DNA from: Kribbella jiaozuonensis | GTDB lineage: Bacteria; Actinomycetota; Actinomycetes; Propionibacteriales; Kribbellaceae | DNA: 64,000 bases | Assembly (NCBI RefSeq): GCF_005233875.1 | Contig: NZ_SZPZ01000001.1 | Span: 1,798,001 to 1,862,000, forward strand | Reading direction: 5' to 3' | Shown here: positions 25,977 through 35,342 of the stretch, one piece after another | Layout of the letters: the number at the start of each line of letters is the position of its first letter | Position numbering within the stretch: the first letter of the stretch is position 1 | Program-made: the position numbers and the translations under genes | Notes under the pieces: generated by a model | Seen by the model: only the letters and a program-made list of their open reading frames with translations | Told to the model about the DNA's origin: nothing | The model's database searches: none

Positions 25977-27686
25977 ATGAGTAGCCAGGGGGAGATGCCA
26001 CAGGACACGCCGCTGCTGCGGCGGATCCGGGCGTCGGTGATCGGTGACGACCAGGTGATGCCGGGGCCGTACGGTCCACGGCGGGTGACGTACGCCGACT
26101 ACACCGCGTCCGGGCGCGCGCTGACCTTCCTCGAGGACTTCATCCGCGATGAGGTGCTGCCGCGGTACGCGAACACGCACACCGAGTCGAGCGGCACCGG
26201 CCTGCAGACCACCCGGCTGCGCGAGGACGCCCGCCGGATCATCCACAACAGCGTCGGCGGCGACGACGAGACCGCGCTGATCTTCTGCGGATCCGGTGCG
26301 ACCGGGGCGATCGACAAGCTGATCGGGATCATGGGCCTGCGGATCCCGGCCGAGCTCGACGACACGTACCACCTGACCGATCAGATCCCGCCGGACCAGC
26401 GGCCGGTCGTCTTCATCGGGCCGTACGAGCACCATTCGAACGAGCTGCCCTGGCGCGAGTCGATCGCCGACGTGGTCGTGATCAGCCAGGACACGGACGG
26501 TCACATCGACATCGACCAGCTGGAGTCGAGGCTGCAGGAGTACGTCGATCGGCCGGTGAAGATCGGATCATTCTCCGCGGCCAGCAACGTCACCGGCATC
26601 GTCAGCAACACGCAGCGGGTCTCCGCGCTCCTCCACCGGTACGGCGCTTTGTCGTTCTGGGACTGCGCCGCCGCCGCGCCGTACGTCGAGATCGACATGT
26701 ACGGCGGACGCGATCAGGATCCGTTGTCGTACAAGGACGCGATCTTCCTCAGCCCGCACAAGCTGATCGGCGGCCCGGGCACCCCTGGCGTGCTGGTCGC
26801 TCGACGGGAGCTGCTCCGCAACCGGGTGCCCGATGTCCCGGGCGGTGGGACCGTGGCGTACGTGAACCCGCTCGAGCATCGGTATCTCGACGACCCGGTA
26901 CATCGTGAGGAGGGCGGGACGCCGGCGATCATCGGGTCGATCCGGGCCGGGCTGGCGTTCCAGCTGAAGCAGGCCGTTGGGATCGAGGTGATCCGCGCGC
27001 ACGAGGACGCGTACCTGCGGCGCGCGGTCGAGGCGTGGAAGGCGGAGCCGGATCTGCAGATCCTCGGCAACCTGGACTCCGAGCGGCTGTCGATCGTCTC
27101 GTTCGTGGTCAAGGCACCGTCGGGGCGGTACCTGCACCACAACTTCGTGGTCGCGCTGCTGAACGACCTGTTCGGCATCCAGTCGCGCGGCGGGTGTTCG
27201 TGCGCCGGACCATACGGTCACACGCTGCTCGGGATCGATATCGATCGCTCGCACTTGTTCGAGGAGGAGATCCTGCACGGTTGTGAGGGGATCAAGCCCG
27301 GTTGGGTCCGGGTCAACTTCAACTACTTCATCTCCGAGGCCGTGTTCGCGTACGTCGTCGAGGCGGTCAAGCTCGTCGCGCGCGACGGCTGGCGACTGCT
27401 CGGCGACTATCGCTTCGACCCGTCCAACGGTCTCTGGCGGCATCATCGCGGTCCGGTGGAGCCGCCGATGCGGTTGTCGCAGGTCGGGTACGACGCCGAC
27501 GGCAAGCTCAGGTATCCGCGCCACGACCACACCGCGCCCGAGTCTGCCCTAGACGACTATCTCGGCGAGGCTCGGGAGCTGCTGTCCACGTGTCAGCAGG
27601 TCAGCGACCCGGATGGCCAGGTGAATACCGACTTCGATCACCTCCGCTGGTTCGACCTCCCGTCGCGCTGCCTGATCCGTGACTAG
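25977..27686 (+). CDS. Class V aminotransferase-fold protein (cysteine-desulfurase-like)
   Basis: 569 residues, longer than a standard desulfurase (~400) by a C-terminal extension from ~430. PLP fold: TADYTASGRAL-like N-terminus, GSGATGAIDKLIG (~103), GPYEHHSNELPWRE (~143) and Schiff-base Lys262 in SPHKLIGGPGTPGVL. RGGCSCAGPYGH (~403) holds a Cys at the place of the desulfurase active-site loop. It overlaps the DUF429 gene by 8 bases. Function is probably PLP-dependent C-S or C-N chemistry; the substrate cannot be told. Confidence 0.83.
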   Translation: MSSQGEMPQDTPLLRRIRASVIGDDQVMPGPYGPRRVTYADYTASGRALTFLEDFIRDEVLPRYANTHTESSGTGLQTTRLREDARRIIHNSVGGDDETALIFCGSGATGAIDKLIGIMGLRIPAELDDTYHLTDQIPPDQRPVVFIGPYEHHSNELPWRESIADVVVISQDTDGHIDIDQLESRLQEYVDRPVKIGSFSAASNVTGIVSNTQRVSALLHRYGALSFWDCAAAAPYVEIDMYGGRDQDPLSYKDAIFLSPHKLIGGPGTPGVLVARRELLRNRVPDVPGGGTVAYVNPLEHRYLDDPVHREEGGTPAIIGSIRAGLAFQLKQAVGIEVIRAHEDAYLRRAVEAWKAEPDLQILGNLDSERLSIVSFVVKAPSGRYLHHNFVVALLNDLFGIQSRGGCSCAGPYGHTLLGIDIDRSHLFEEEILHGCEGIKPGWVRVNFNYFISEAVFAYVVEAVKLVARDGWRLLGDYRFDPSNGLWRHHRGPVEPPMRLSQVGYDADGKLRYPRHDHTAPESALDDYLGEARELLSTCQQVSDPDGQVNTDFDHLRWFDLPSRCLIRD

Positions 27687-28359
27687 CCGGGTGCTGGGGG
27701 TCGACGCCTGCAAGAAGGGCTGGATCGGCATCGCCGGGGATCTACGGGCGTACTTCGCGGTGACGATCGGCGAACTTGTTGAGCGGGCTGAGGCCGACGG
27801 GTCGCTGGCGGTGGTGGGGATAGACATCCCGATCGGCCTGCCGGTGAGCGCGGCGCGCGAGGCGGACGTGCTCGCGCGGCGGGTGGTGGGGAGGCGGGCG
27901 TCGTCGGTGTTCGCGACGCCGGTGCGGGCCTCGTTGGAGGCGGCTACGCACGCGGAAGCGTCGGCGTTGAACGTTGCGGCGACGGGGAAGGGCGTGAGTC
28001 AGCAGGCGTTCGCGTTGGCCAAGCGGATCCTTGAGGTCGATGCGTGGGCGCCGGATGCGCAGTGTGCGGTGATCGAGGTGCATCCGGAGGTGTGCTTCGC
28101 GACAATGGCGGGTCGGCCGTTGTCGCATGCGAAGTCCACTTGGGCGGGTGGGGAGGAGCGGCGGCAGTTGCTCGCCGGTGTCGGGATGGGTGTGGTCGGG
28201 GATATCGGGTTGGCGGGTGAGGTGGCGGGGGTTGACGACGTACTCGATGCGGCCGCGGCTGCCTGGTCGGCCGGGCGATACGCGGAGGGGCGAGCCCGTG
28301 CGTACCCGAATCCGCCGGAGACCTTCGCCGATGGTTCGTCAGCTGCGATCTGGGCCTAG
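27679..28359 (+). CDS. DUF429 domain protein
   Basis: 226 residues starting at GTG 27679 inside the end of the PLP gene. DUF429 features: VLGVDACKKGWIG (start), VVGIDIPIGLP (~48), FATPVRA (~75) and VIEVHPEVCF (~131), the acidic residues of an RNase H-like nuclease fold. The family is often annotated as predicted nuclease with unknown target. Coupled with the class V aminotransferase-fold gene. Confidence 0.8.
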   Translation: MTSRVLGVDACKKGWIGIAGDLRAYFAVTIGELVERAEADGSLAVVGIDIPIGLPVSAAREADVLARRVVGRRASSVFATPVRASLEAATHAEASALNVAATGKGVSQQAFALAKRILEVDAWAPDAQCAVIEVHPEVCFATMAGRPLSHAKSTWAGGEERRQLLAGVGMGVVGDIGLAGEVAGVDDVLDAAAAAWSAGRYAEGRARAYPNPPETFADGSSAAIWA

Positions 28360-28363
28360 TCGG

Positions 28364-29203
28364 TCAGAGGCGCGTCGCGGTGTGGACGAGGTCGGCCACG
28401 GCTTTGGATCTGCTGTGTGGTGGCCAAGCGATGACGGTCGTGACGGCCGGCGCGTCTGGCACCGGCACGATGGCGTGGTCGTCGCCTAGCTGGTCTCGGA
28501 GCGACTCGGGCATGACGACGCGGGCCAGTCCGAGCGCGATCAGTTGGAACAGTTGGGTTTGATCGCGGACCTGTGGACCGGGGCCGTCCGGATAGGTGCC
28601 ATCCCATCTAGGCCAGCGCGGCAGGGGCAGATCTGTCTGGGAGTTGATCTCGTCCAACGACAGCTGCGCCCGGTTGGCGAGGGGATGACCCGCGGGCAGG
28701 ACCGCCACCTGCTGTTCGGTGTGCAGCTCCTCGGTGTCGAATCCGGCTGTCGTGTCGTAGGGCCGGTGGAGCAGAGCAACGTCGGCACGCCCGGTGCGCA
28801 GCAGACCTTCCGGCTCGCCAGGCCCGCACAGCATCATCTCGACAGCCACGGCGCCTGGTTCAGCGGCGTAGGCGTCCAGAAGCTTCGACAACAGTTCCGT
28901 GGACGCTCCAGCCTTGGCGGCCAGCACCACCCGCGGCTGGTCGGCCGCGGCGCGACGGGTGCGCCGCTCGGCGGCTTCGACCGCGTCCAGCGCGGTCCGG
29001 GCCTCCCGCAACAGCACCGACCCGGCCTCGGTCAAGGTGATTGCGCGCGTGGTGCGGTGCAGCAGGACAACTCCGAGTCGCCGTTCCAGTTGCTGGATCG
29101 CCCGGGACAGCGGTGGTTGTGCCATCGCGAGCCGTTCCGCCGCCCGCCCGAAGTGCAGCTCCTCGGCGACGGCGACGAAGTACCGCAACTCCCGGGTCTC
29201 CAC
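28364..29203 (-). CDS. LysR family transcriptional regulator
   Basis: 279 residues from GTG 29203. HTH in the first 60 residues (ELRYFVAVAEELHFGRAAERL, in part), then a LysR co-inducer domain. It is divergent from the SDR at 29309 with ~105 bases between, so the SDR is the likely target. A longer in-frame reading up to 29965 is the antisense of the SDR and is rejected. Confidence 0.87.
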   Translation of the reverse strand: METRELRYFVAVAEELHFGRAAERLAMAQPPLSRAIQQLERRLGVVLLHRTTRAITLTEAGSVLLREARTALDAVEAAERRTRRAAADQPRVVLAAKAGASTELLSKLLDAYAAEPGAVAVEMMLCGPGEPEGLLRTGRADVALLHRPYDTTAGFDTEELHTEQQVAVLPAGHPLANRAQLSLDEINSQTDLPLPRWPRWDGTYPDGPGPQVRDQTQLFQLIALGLARVVMPESLRDQLGDDHAIVPVPDAPAVTTVIAWPPHSRSKAVADLVHTATRL

Positions 29204-29308
29204 CAGCTCAGCGTATCCGGCGCTGACCGCGACCAATACCCGTGCGGTATCGCCGCGCACCCGACCGGTCTTGGACGGCCCGACCGAGTCCGCAACATGA
29301 TCGACGGC

Positions 29309-30034
29309 ATGAGTGAACGGACTATCGCGCTGGTGACCGGCGCGAACAAAGGAATCGGATATGAGGTCGCTGCAGGCCTCGGCGCCCTTGGCTGGCGGGT
29401 CGGTGTGGGCGCGAGGGATCACCAACGCCGCGAGACTGCGGTGGAGAAGCTGCGCGCGGACGGGATCGATGCATTCGGCGTGCCGCTCGACGTAACCGAC
29501 GACGCAAGTGTGGCCGCTGCGGCCGGGTTGATCGCAGGCCATGCCGGCGGGCTCGACGTCCTGGTCAACAATGCCGCGATCACCGGCGGTGTGCCACAGA
29601 CAGCCACCACGGTCGAGCCCGCGACCGTGCGAGGTGTCGTGGAAACCAACGTGATCGGCGTCATCCGGGTCACTAACGCGATGCTGCCGATGCTGCGCGG
29701 CTCGGCGGCACCGCGCATTGTGAACATGTCCAGCAGCGTCGGCTCGCTCGCCCTGCAAACCACACCCGACGTCGATATGGGTCCGGTCCCCGCCGCCTAC
29801 TTGGCCTCGAAGACCTTCCTCAACGCCCTCACTATTCAATATGCCAAGGAACTGGGAGACACCAACATCCTGATCAACTCCGGCTGCCCCGGCTTCACCG
29901 CCACCGACCTCAACGGCTTCCGCGGCGTCCGCACACCACAACAGGGCGCGGCCATCGCGATTCACCTCGCGACACTGCCCGACGACGGACCGACCGGCGG
30001 ATTCTTCGACGACGCCGGAACCGTCCCCTGGTAA
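29309..30034 (+). CDS. Short-chain dehydrogenase/reductase
   Basis: 241 residues (ATG 29309; ATG 29297 also in frame). Classical SDR: TGANKGIG cofactor loop (~9-16), NNAAI (~86), Ser in NMSSSVGS (~135) and catalytic Tyr-x3-Lys as AYLASK (~160). The TGANKGIGYEVA start and GCPGFTATDLN tail resemble carbonyl-reductase-like SDRs that use NADPH. Likely regulated by the divergent LysR. Confidence 0.88.
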   Translation: MSERTIALVTGANKGIGYEVAAGLGALGWRVGVGARDHQRRETAVEKLRADGIDAFGVPLDVTDDASVAAAAGLIAGHAGGLDVLVNNAAITGGVPQTATTVEPATVRGVVETNVIGVIRVTNAMLPMLRGSAAPRIVNMSSSVGSLALQTTPDVDMGPVPAAYLASKTFLNALTIQYAKELGDTNILINSGCPGFTATDLNGFRGVRTPQQGAAIAIHLATLPDDGPTGGFFDDAGTVPW

Positions 30035-30045
30035 CCCACACCGAC

Positions 30046-31296
30046 CTAATGGGCTCCCGCTCTTCGCAGGGTGTTGGCGATCTCGTCGTAGCCGCGGGAC
30101 TCGGCGTGCTGGAGTGGGGTGACGCCGTCCGCGTCTGCGAGGTTGGGGTCGGCGCCGGCGTCGACGAGGATCTGGACGATCTGCTGCCAGGGCTCGGTGC
30201 CTTTGCCGAGGATGATCGCCTCCAGGAGGGCGGTCCAGCCGAGGTTGTTGACATGGTTGAGGTTGATCTTGGTTTTGACGACGCGGCGGACGTAGTCGAC
30301 GTGGCCACGTTCGCTGGCGGGGATGACGGAGATGCCGCCGAAGCGGTTCCGAAGGGTCAGGTCCGGGTTGGCCGGCAGGAGGGTCTCCAGCATCGCGACG
30401 CTTCCGGTCACGCCGGTGACGAGCCAGGCGGAGTCGTGCTGGTCGTCCTGCGCGTCGGGGTCGGCGCCGAGCTCGACGAGCAGCCGGGCCACGTCGACTC
30501 GGTCGTTGAGCGAGGCGAGCAGGAGTGCTGTACGGCGGTGCTTGTCGCGCGACTCGATCGGCGCGCCCGCGGCCAACGCGGCCGCGACCTTGTCGGCGTC
30601 ACCTGCGGTCGCAGCGCTGAGGAGCGCTTCACCAGCTGCGGCAGCGCTGGAAGTCGCGTCGGAGGGTGGTTTCGTGTTGAGGGCGGCGCTTACTGCGGTT
30701 TGGCCGCGGTCCTTCGCGGCCTGCAGCGGCGTCGCGCCGTCGTTGACAGCCGGTTTGGTGGGGTCGGCGCCGGCAGCGATCAGGAGGCGGACGGTGTCGA
30801 CGTACTCCGGGGTGCCTTTGCCGAGGATGACTGCCTCGTGCAAGGCAGTCCAGCCGAGGTTGTTGACGTGGCCTATCGCTACGCCGGCCTGGATGAGCCG
30901 GCCGACGACGGCGGCGTGACCGCGTTCGGCGGCGCGGATCAGGGCGGTGCCGTGGTAGCTGTCGAGGCTGCGGACGTCGGCGCCGTTGGCGAGGGTGAGG
31001 TTGAGGAGCTCCAGATAGCCCTCGCTGGCGGCGATCAGGAACGCGCTCTGGACGGTGTCGTCGAGCGCGTTGACGTTCGCGCCGGCCTTGATCAGGCGCC
31101 GGGCCTCGGCGACGTCGTTCTTCCAGGCGGCGGCGATCAGCTGGCTGTCAAGCGTTGACGGCACGGAGGCGCTCCTCGGGGGCGAAGGCGTGGATGACGC
31201 AGATGAAGAAGGCGTTGGGTTGCTGGTCTCAGTGGAACACGCGGTGGTCACCGCCATCAGCACGACGGCGACCACGGCGATCGGGCGGCGGCTCAT
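30046..31296 (-). CDS. Ankyrin-repeat lipoprotein, 416 aa
   Basis: Signal peptide with lipobox-like VTTAC (Cys20), then a Ser/Thr/Pro-rich linker (~22-48) and two blocks of ankyrin repeats (~49-205 and ~225-416). Both blocks contain HVNNLGWTAL, EAxILGKGT and LxxAGADP, so the protein arose by internal duplication. It should be anchored outside the membrane and act in protein binding. It shares ATGA with the stop of the gene upstream, so the two form one operon. Confidence 0.85.
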   Translation of the reverse strand: MSRRPIAVVAVVLMAVTTACSTETSNPTPSSSASSTPSPPRSASVPSTLDSQLIAAAWKNDVAEARRLIKAGANVNALDDTVQSAFLIAASEGYLELLNLTLANGADVRSLDSYHGTALIRAAERGHAAVVGRLIQAGVAIGHVNNLGWTALHEAVILGKGTPEYVDTVRLLIAAGADPTKPAVNDGATPLQAAKDRGQTAVSAALNTKPPSDATSSAAAAGEALLSAATAGDADKVAAALAAGAPIESRDKHRRTALLLASLNDRVDVARLLVELGADPDAQDDQHDSAWLVTGVTGSVAMLETLLPANPDLTLRNRFGGISVIPASERGHVDYVRRVVKTKINLNHVNNLGWTALLEAIILGKGTEPWQQIVQILVDAGADPNLADADGVTPLQHAESRGYDEIANTLRRAGAH

Positions 31297-32249
31297 CGGC
31301 GCGGCGGGGTCAGCGTGATGACCTGGTACGGCGGCACCGCGGTCGTCTCGTCGAACTTGCTGTCGACCACCAACAGCCGTCCCTGAGCGAGCTTCGCGGT
31401 CGTCAGCACCCTGTCCGCATCGGTCGGGGTCGCGGACCCGAGCCGCGCGACCTTGCCGTCAGCGGAAAGCCGCAGCGTGCTCAGGACGCGCGAGAAGTTG
31501 CGGACCACCCAGAGGCTGTTGCCCTGTTGCACAAGCCCGTCCGCGTTGACCAGGTCCGCGCCGGCCGTGTCGACAGCGGTCGCCCGACTGGTCCGAAGGT
31601 CGAAGCGCCACAACTTGCCAACGTTGCCCTGGGCCACAACCAGTGCCCTGCGGTCCGGTGAGAGCACGATCCCGCCCAGGTTGAAGCCCGTCGCCACCGG
31701 GATCGTCGCCGAGGCGTCCGCCCAGGTCTGGATCGTCCACCGGCCGTGCCGTTCGGCGACGCGGAAGATCTGCGGGGCATTCGAGTTCGTTACGTACGCC
31801 GCGCCGTCCGGCCCGATCACGAGATCGTTCAGGAACGCATTCGGTACGCCGGTCCGCAGCGCGGCGAGCAGCCTCCCGTCGCGGTCGTACACCCACAGAT
31901 CCGGCGCGCCCGGGTGGTCGATCCCGTTCGGACCGCCTGCGACGTACACCCGGCCGTGGGCATCGACGGTCACGCCGCGCGCGGTCCAGCGACCGTCGGT
32001 GCCGTCGCCCTTCAGCCACTCGGTCGCGGTCGTGGACCGCAGTTGGCCGCGGTGGATCTCGCCGCCGGTCGTCTCGGACACGTAGTACCTCTGCGTGCGG
32101 GCGTCGTACCCGATCCCCTCGAACTTCGACCCGCCGGCGTCACCGGGCAGCTCGTACGTGACCGGTCGGGCGGCGGAGGCGGTGGACGCGCCGAGGCCGA
32201 GCAGCGTGGCGGAGAGCGCGAGGGTGGCGGACAGCGTGCGGACGGACAT
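31293..32249 (-). CDS. Secreted beta-propeller protein, SMP-30/gluconolactonase-like
   Basis: 318 residues with a signal peptide ending near ASTASAA (~27). Blocks such as GVTVDAHGRVYVAGG, FLNDLVIGPDGAAYVTNS and GGIVLSPDRRALVVAQ are propeller blades of the SMP-30/NHL type, with the Asn/Asp metal positions (NDL, NADG) present. It could be a lactonase or simply a binding propeller. First gene of the operon with the ankyrin lipoprotein, and divergent from the two-component genes. Confidence 0.78.
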   Translation of the reverse strand: MSVRTLSATLALSATLLGLGASTASAARPVTYELPGDAGGSKFEGIGYDARTQRYYVSETTGGEIHRGQLRSTTATEWLKGDGTDGRWTARGVTVDAHGRVYVAGGPNGIDHPGAPDLWVYDRDGRLLAALRTGVPNAFLNDLVIGPDGAAYVTNSNAPQIFRVAERHGRWTIQTWADASATIPVATGFNLGGIVLSPDRRALVVAQGNVGKLWRFDLRTSRATAVDTAGADLVNADGLVQQGNSLWVVRNFSRVLSTLRLSADGKVARLGSATPTDADRVLTTAKLAQGRLLVVDSKFDETTAVPPYQVITLTPPRR

Positions 32250-32395
32250 GCGGACCTCTCAAAACGGTCGTGGATTTCGGTCTGCTCCCAGCCTCCGTCC
32301 GCGGGGGAGGTCGGGACGACGGGTGTTCGGCCATCATCAGATAGCCGAACGGATGATTCGGATCGCGGTCTGCCGGGCCTAGCATCAGCTGAACC

Positions 32396-33565
32396 ATGAC
32401 CAGTACTAAGGCGCTCCTCAGCCAGGCAAACCGACTGGCGACTGCACTGCACGCGGCGCTGGTCGTCCTGGTGCTGGCGTCCGCGATCCGGTACCTGACC
32501 GGTCACGGCTTCGGTGACCGGGCTCCGTGGGTCCTCGCGGGCGCCGCGCTGCTGCTGGCGACGTACGCGGCGTACAGAGTGCTGCCCGACAAGCTGTGGC
32601 TCGCGTTGCTCGTTCTGGAGTGGTGCGCGCTGGTCCTGCTGGCGCCGTCGTTCGCGTGGTGTGCTGTGCCGCTGTCGTTTGTTGCGCTGCGCGTTCTACC
32701 GTTCCGGCCGGCCTGTGTGGTCGTTGCGGGCATGGTGGTCGTCACCGTGGTGCAGTGGAGCCGGATGGCCGATCGGCTCGACCCGACAATCGTGCTGGGA
32801 CCGGTCTGCATCGCCGTACTTGCCGTAGGCGCCTATCGGGCGCTGGAGCGAGACGCGCTGGCCAGACAGGCGCTGCTGGACGAACTGCACGCAGCAGAGG
32901 GTGATCTGGCCGATGCGCAGCACCAGGCCGGCGCTCTGGCGGAGCGGGCACGGTTGTCGCGCGAGATCCACGATAGCGTCGCGCAGGGTCTCTCTAGCAT
33001 CAATCTGCTGCTGCAGGCCGCCGAGCGTGAGTGGGACGACCGCCCGGAGTCAGCACGCGGGCATGCGGCCCAGGCCGCAGCCACCGCGCGAGACGGCCTG
33101 GACGAGGTACGCCGGGTCGTCCGCGACCTCGCCCCGGCCGAACTGGCAGCCGGGCTGCCGAACGCACTGCGGAAGAGCTGCGAGCGCCTGTCCGCCCACA
33201 GCGAGACCACGGTCCGCGTGGTGGTGCACGGTGAGCCGGTCGCTCTGGGCTCGGAGGTGGAGACCGCGTTCTTGCGCACGGCCCGCGGCGCATTGGCCAA
33301 TGTGCTCGAGCACTCGGCCGCGACGGAAGCCGTTGTAACGTTGACGTATCAGCCAGATGCCGTCGTTCTGGACGTTGTGGATAACGGAAGAGGCCTTCCG
33401 CGAATTTCAGCCAAGATGGACTCCGATCGCGGCCACGGACTGGCCGGGATCCGCGAACGGCTGAAACAACTGGGAGGAACGCTCGTGCTGGAAAGCGAAC
33501 CGGGAGAAGGCACGGCTCTGGCCGCATCCATACCCCTGAAGACCCCACCGCCGGGGCGCCCGTGA
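32396..33565 (+). CDS. Sensor histidine kinase, HisKA_3 (NarL/DesK type)
   Basis: 389 residues. Four to five membrane segments at ~18-150 with very short loops, a coiled linker (~150-185), phospho-acceptor His192 in SREIHDSVAQGL, and an HATPase domain with VVDNGRGLP and GHGLAGIRERL. With so little outside the membrane it probably senses a membrane or intramembrane signal. It overlaps the response regulator start by 4 bases. Confidence 0.9.
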   Translation: MTSTKALLSQANRLATALHAALVVLVLASAIRYLTGHGFGDRAPWVLAGAALLLATYAAYRVLPDKLWLALLVLEWCALVLLAPSFAWCAVPLSFVALRVLPFRPACVVVAGMVVVTVVQWSRMADRLDPTIVLGPVCIAVLAVGAYRALERDALARQALLDELHAAEGDLADAQHQAGALAERARLSREIHDSVAQGLSSINLLLQAAEREWDDRPESARGHAAQAAATARDGLDEVRRVVRDLAPAELAAGLPNALRKSCERLSAHSETTVRVVVHGEPVALGSEVETAFLRTARGALANVLEHSAATEAVVTLTYQPDAVVLDVVDNGRGLPRISAKMDSDRGHGLAGIRERLKQLGGTLVLESEPGEGTALAASIPLKTPPPGRP

Positions 33566-34185
33566 TCCGGGTTGCCCTGGTCGATGATCACCCCGTCGTG
33601 CGCGCCGGGGTGCGAGCGATCCTCGAGGGGCAGGAGGACCTGACGGTGGTCGGCGAGGCGTCCGACGCGCACAGTGCCGAGCAACTCGTCGCCGCGCTCC
33701 ACCCGGACGTCGTGTTGATGGATCTCAACCTCGGCGCCGGGCCAGGCGGCGCCGAGACGACAGCGCGCCTGCGGGCTCTGCCGGAGCCGCCGTACGTGCT
33801 GGTGTTGACGACGTACGACACCGAGGCCGACATCCTGAGTGCGATCGACGCAGGTGCCTCCGGGTATCTGCTGAAGGATGCTCCGCCGGATGATCTGTTC
33901 CGGGCTATCCGTGGCACAGCTCGTGGTGAGACTGTGCTCGCGCCCACGGTCGCGGCTCGGCTGGTGCGGCGCTCCGGGCCGACGCTGACGGATCGCGAAG
34001 TGGAGATCCTTGGGTTGCTCGCGACGGGTATGACCAACCGGACGCTGGCTCGCAAGTTGTATGTGAGCGAGGCGACGATCAAGTCTCACCTCGCGCACAT
34101 CTACACCAAGTTGGAGGTCGATACCCGAGCCGCCGCAGTGTCTCGCGCGATCGAGCAGCGGATCATCCGGCCGGCTAAGTCCTAG
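33562..34185 (+). CDS. Response regulator, NarL/LuxR type
   Basis: 207 residues from GTG 33562 (GTGA overlap with the kinase). Receiver with Asp8/Asp9, phospho-Asp54 in LMDLNL and Lys in LLKDAP (~106). LuxR-type HTH at ~142-197 (LTDREVEILGLLATGMTNRTLA). Partner of the upstream kinase. Its stop overlaps the stop of the convergent TetR gene. Confidence 0.92.
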   Translation: MIRVALVDDHPVVRAGVRAILEGQEDLTVVGEASDAHSAEQLVAALHPDVVLMDLNLGAGPGGAETTARLRALPEPPYVLVLTTYDTEADILSAIDAGASGYLLKDAPPDDLFRAIRGTARGETVLAPTVAARLVRRSGPTLTDREVEILGLLATGMTNRTLARKLYVSEATIKSHLAHIYTKLEVDTRAAAVSRAIEQRIIRPAKS

Positions 34186-34871
34186 GTTCTGCGCTGTTGT
34201 TCTTCCAGGGTCGAGTGGATGAGCGATCGCGCGGCCCAGGCTGAGGCCTCGGTCCGGTCGTCGGGGTCGAGGCCGCGGAGGTCCTGCAGGACGATCAGGG
34301 CTTCCCAGCCGACGACCATCGCGATGCCGGACACAAGTCGCTCGAAGAGGTCGTCGTCCAGTTCGGTGCGGAGTGGGTCGAGGGCACGTTCGATCCAGGC
34401 GATCCGGCGGTAGCCGCGCCGAGGGTGCGGTGCGTCGTCCGGGGGTGTGTCGACGGTCAGCCGGATCAGCGAGCGTCCCAGCGGCAGGGAGGAGGTTGCG
34501 GCGTCGCCCAGCGCACGGATCATCGCGTCGACCCGCGCGGAAGCATCGCCGGAAGCGGCCCGAGACGGGGCGCCGGAGGCGGCTGCCGAGGCGGCTGCCG
34601 AGGAGGTCTTGGATGCAGTCCGCGACGCGGCCTCTATCGCCGCGTCCACGTCGGTTTGTGTGAGGAGGCCGAGGGTTGCGTCTAGCAACAGTTGGTCCAG
34701 GGTCGGGAAGTACTGGTAGATCGTGCGGCGCGACACGTCCGCGGCTTCGGCGATCTCGTTGACGCCTGGAGTCTGCCCCTGGGCGAGCAGTTCCGCGGTG
34801 GCGCTCACGATCGCGGCCCGAGTGCGCCGCCGCTGGCGGGCCCGGCCTGCCTCCGGTGCGGTGTCAGTCAC
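34182..34871 (-). CDS. TetR family regulator
   Basis: 229 residues from GTG 34871 (GAGGAACT upstream). HTH at ~18-62 (VNEIAEAADVSRRTIYQYFPTLDQLL, in pieces). An Ala/Ser-rich low-complexity stretch (~85-115) separates it from the ligand domain. It is divergent from the monooxygenase-like gene at 34965 with a palindrome between, which is the probable operator. Confidence 0.85.
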   Translation of the reverse strand: MTDTAPEAGRARQRRRTRAAIVSATAELLAQGQTPGVNEIAEAADVSRRTIYQYFPTLDQLLLDATLGLLTQTDVDAAIEAASRTASKTSSAAASAAASGAPSRAASGDASARVDAMIRALGDAATSSLPLGRSLIRLTVDTPPDDAPHPRRGYRRIAWIERALDPLRTELDDDLFERLVSGIAMVVGWEALIVLQDLRGLDPDDRTEASAWAARSLIHSTLEEQQRRT

Positions 34872-34930
34872 CAGTTCCTCGATTCCTCTTGACGGGCCGC
34901 TTCCAGCGTGAGTATACCTGAGTGCAGTCA

Positions 34931-34946
34931 TTGCACATCAGTGCAA
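34931..34946. promoter_or_regulatory. Likely TetR operator
   Basis: TTGCAC-ATCA-GTGCAA, a perfect 6-bp inverted repeat. A third half-site (AGTGCA at 34921-34926) lies just upstream with the same 10-base phasing. Located between the divergent TetR and ABM genes, 18 bases before the ABM start. Confidence 0.7.
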
Positions 34947-34964
34947 TTAACGGGAGGAACGGAC

Positions 34965-35324
34965 ATGACTCAGATTTCGGCCGAGCAGCGGATCGCGCCC
35001 ACGGGGGACCACCAGGTGGACGGGCCGGTCACGTTGATGAATCGGTTCTCGGTGCGTCCCGAGCGGGACGAGGCGTTCCAGGCGCTGTGGACCGAGACCA
35101 GCAAGTACTTCATGGCGCAGCCTGGCTTCGTCTCGCTGCGTCTGCACCGAGCGATCTCGACCGACGCCGAGTACCGGTGGGTCAACGTCGCCAACTGGCA
35201 GTCGGAGGCGGACTTCCGCGCAGCCCACGGCACCGACGAGTTCCGTCGCGTCGTGACGCGGCCTGAGTGGGCCGAGTTTCCGAGCGCGCCACTCCTGTTC
35301 GAGGTCGTCACAGCAGCCGGTTAG
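34965..35324 (+). CDS. Antibiotic biosynthesis monooxygenase (ABM) domain protein
   Basis: 119 residues; ATG 34965 with GGGAGG 7 bases upstream. A single ABM ferredoxin-like domain (~25-110: VTLMNRFSVRPERDEAFQALW, in part, then PGFVSLRLHRAI, then YRWVNVANWQSEADF). Such small cofactor-free proteins act as quinone-forming monooxygenases or bind haem. Control by the divergent TetR suggests a stress or detoxification role. Confidence 0.85.
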   Translation: MTQISAEQRIAPTGDHQVDGPVTLMNRFSVRPERDEAFQALWTETSKYFMAQPGFVSLRLHRAISTDAEYRWVNVANWQSEADFRAAHGTDEFRRVVTRPEWAEFPSAPLLFEVVTAAG

Positions 35325-35342
35325 ACCGATTAGTGTCGGGGT

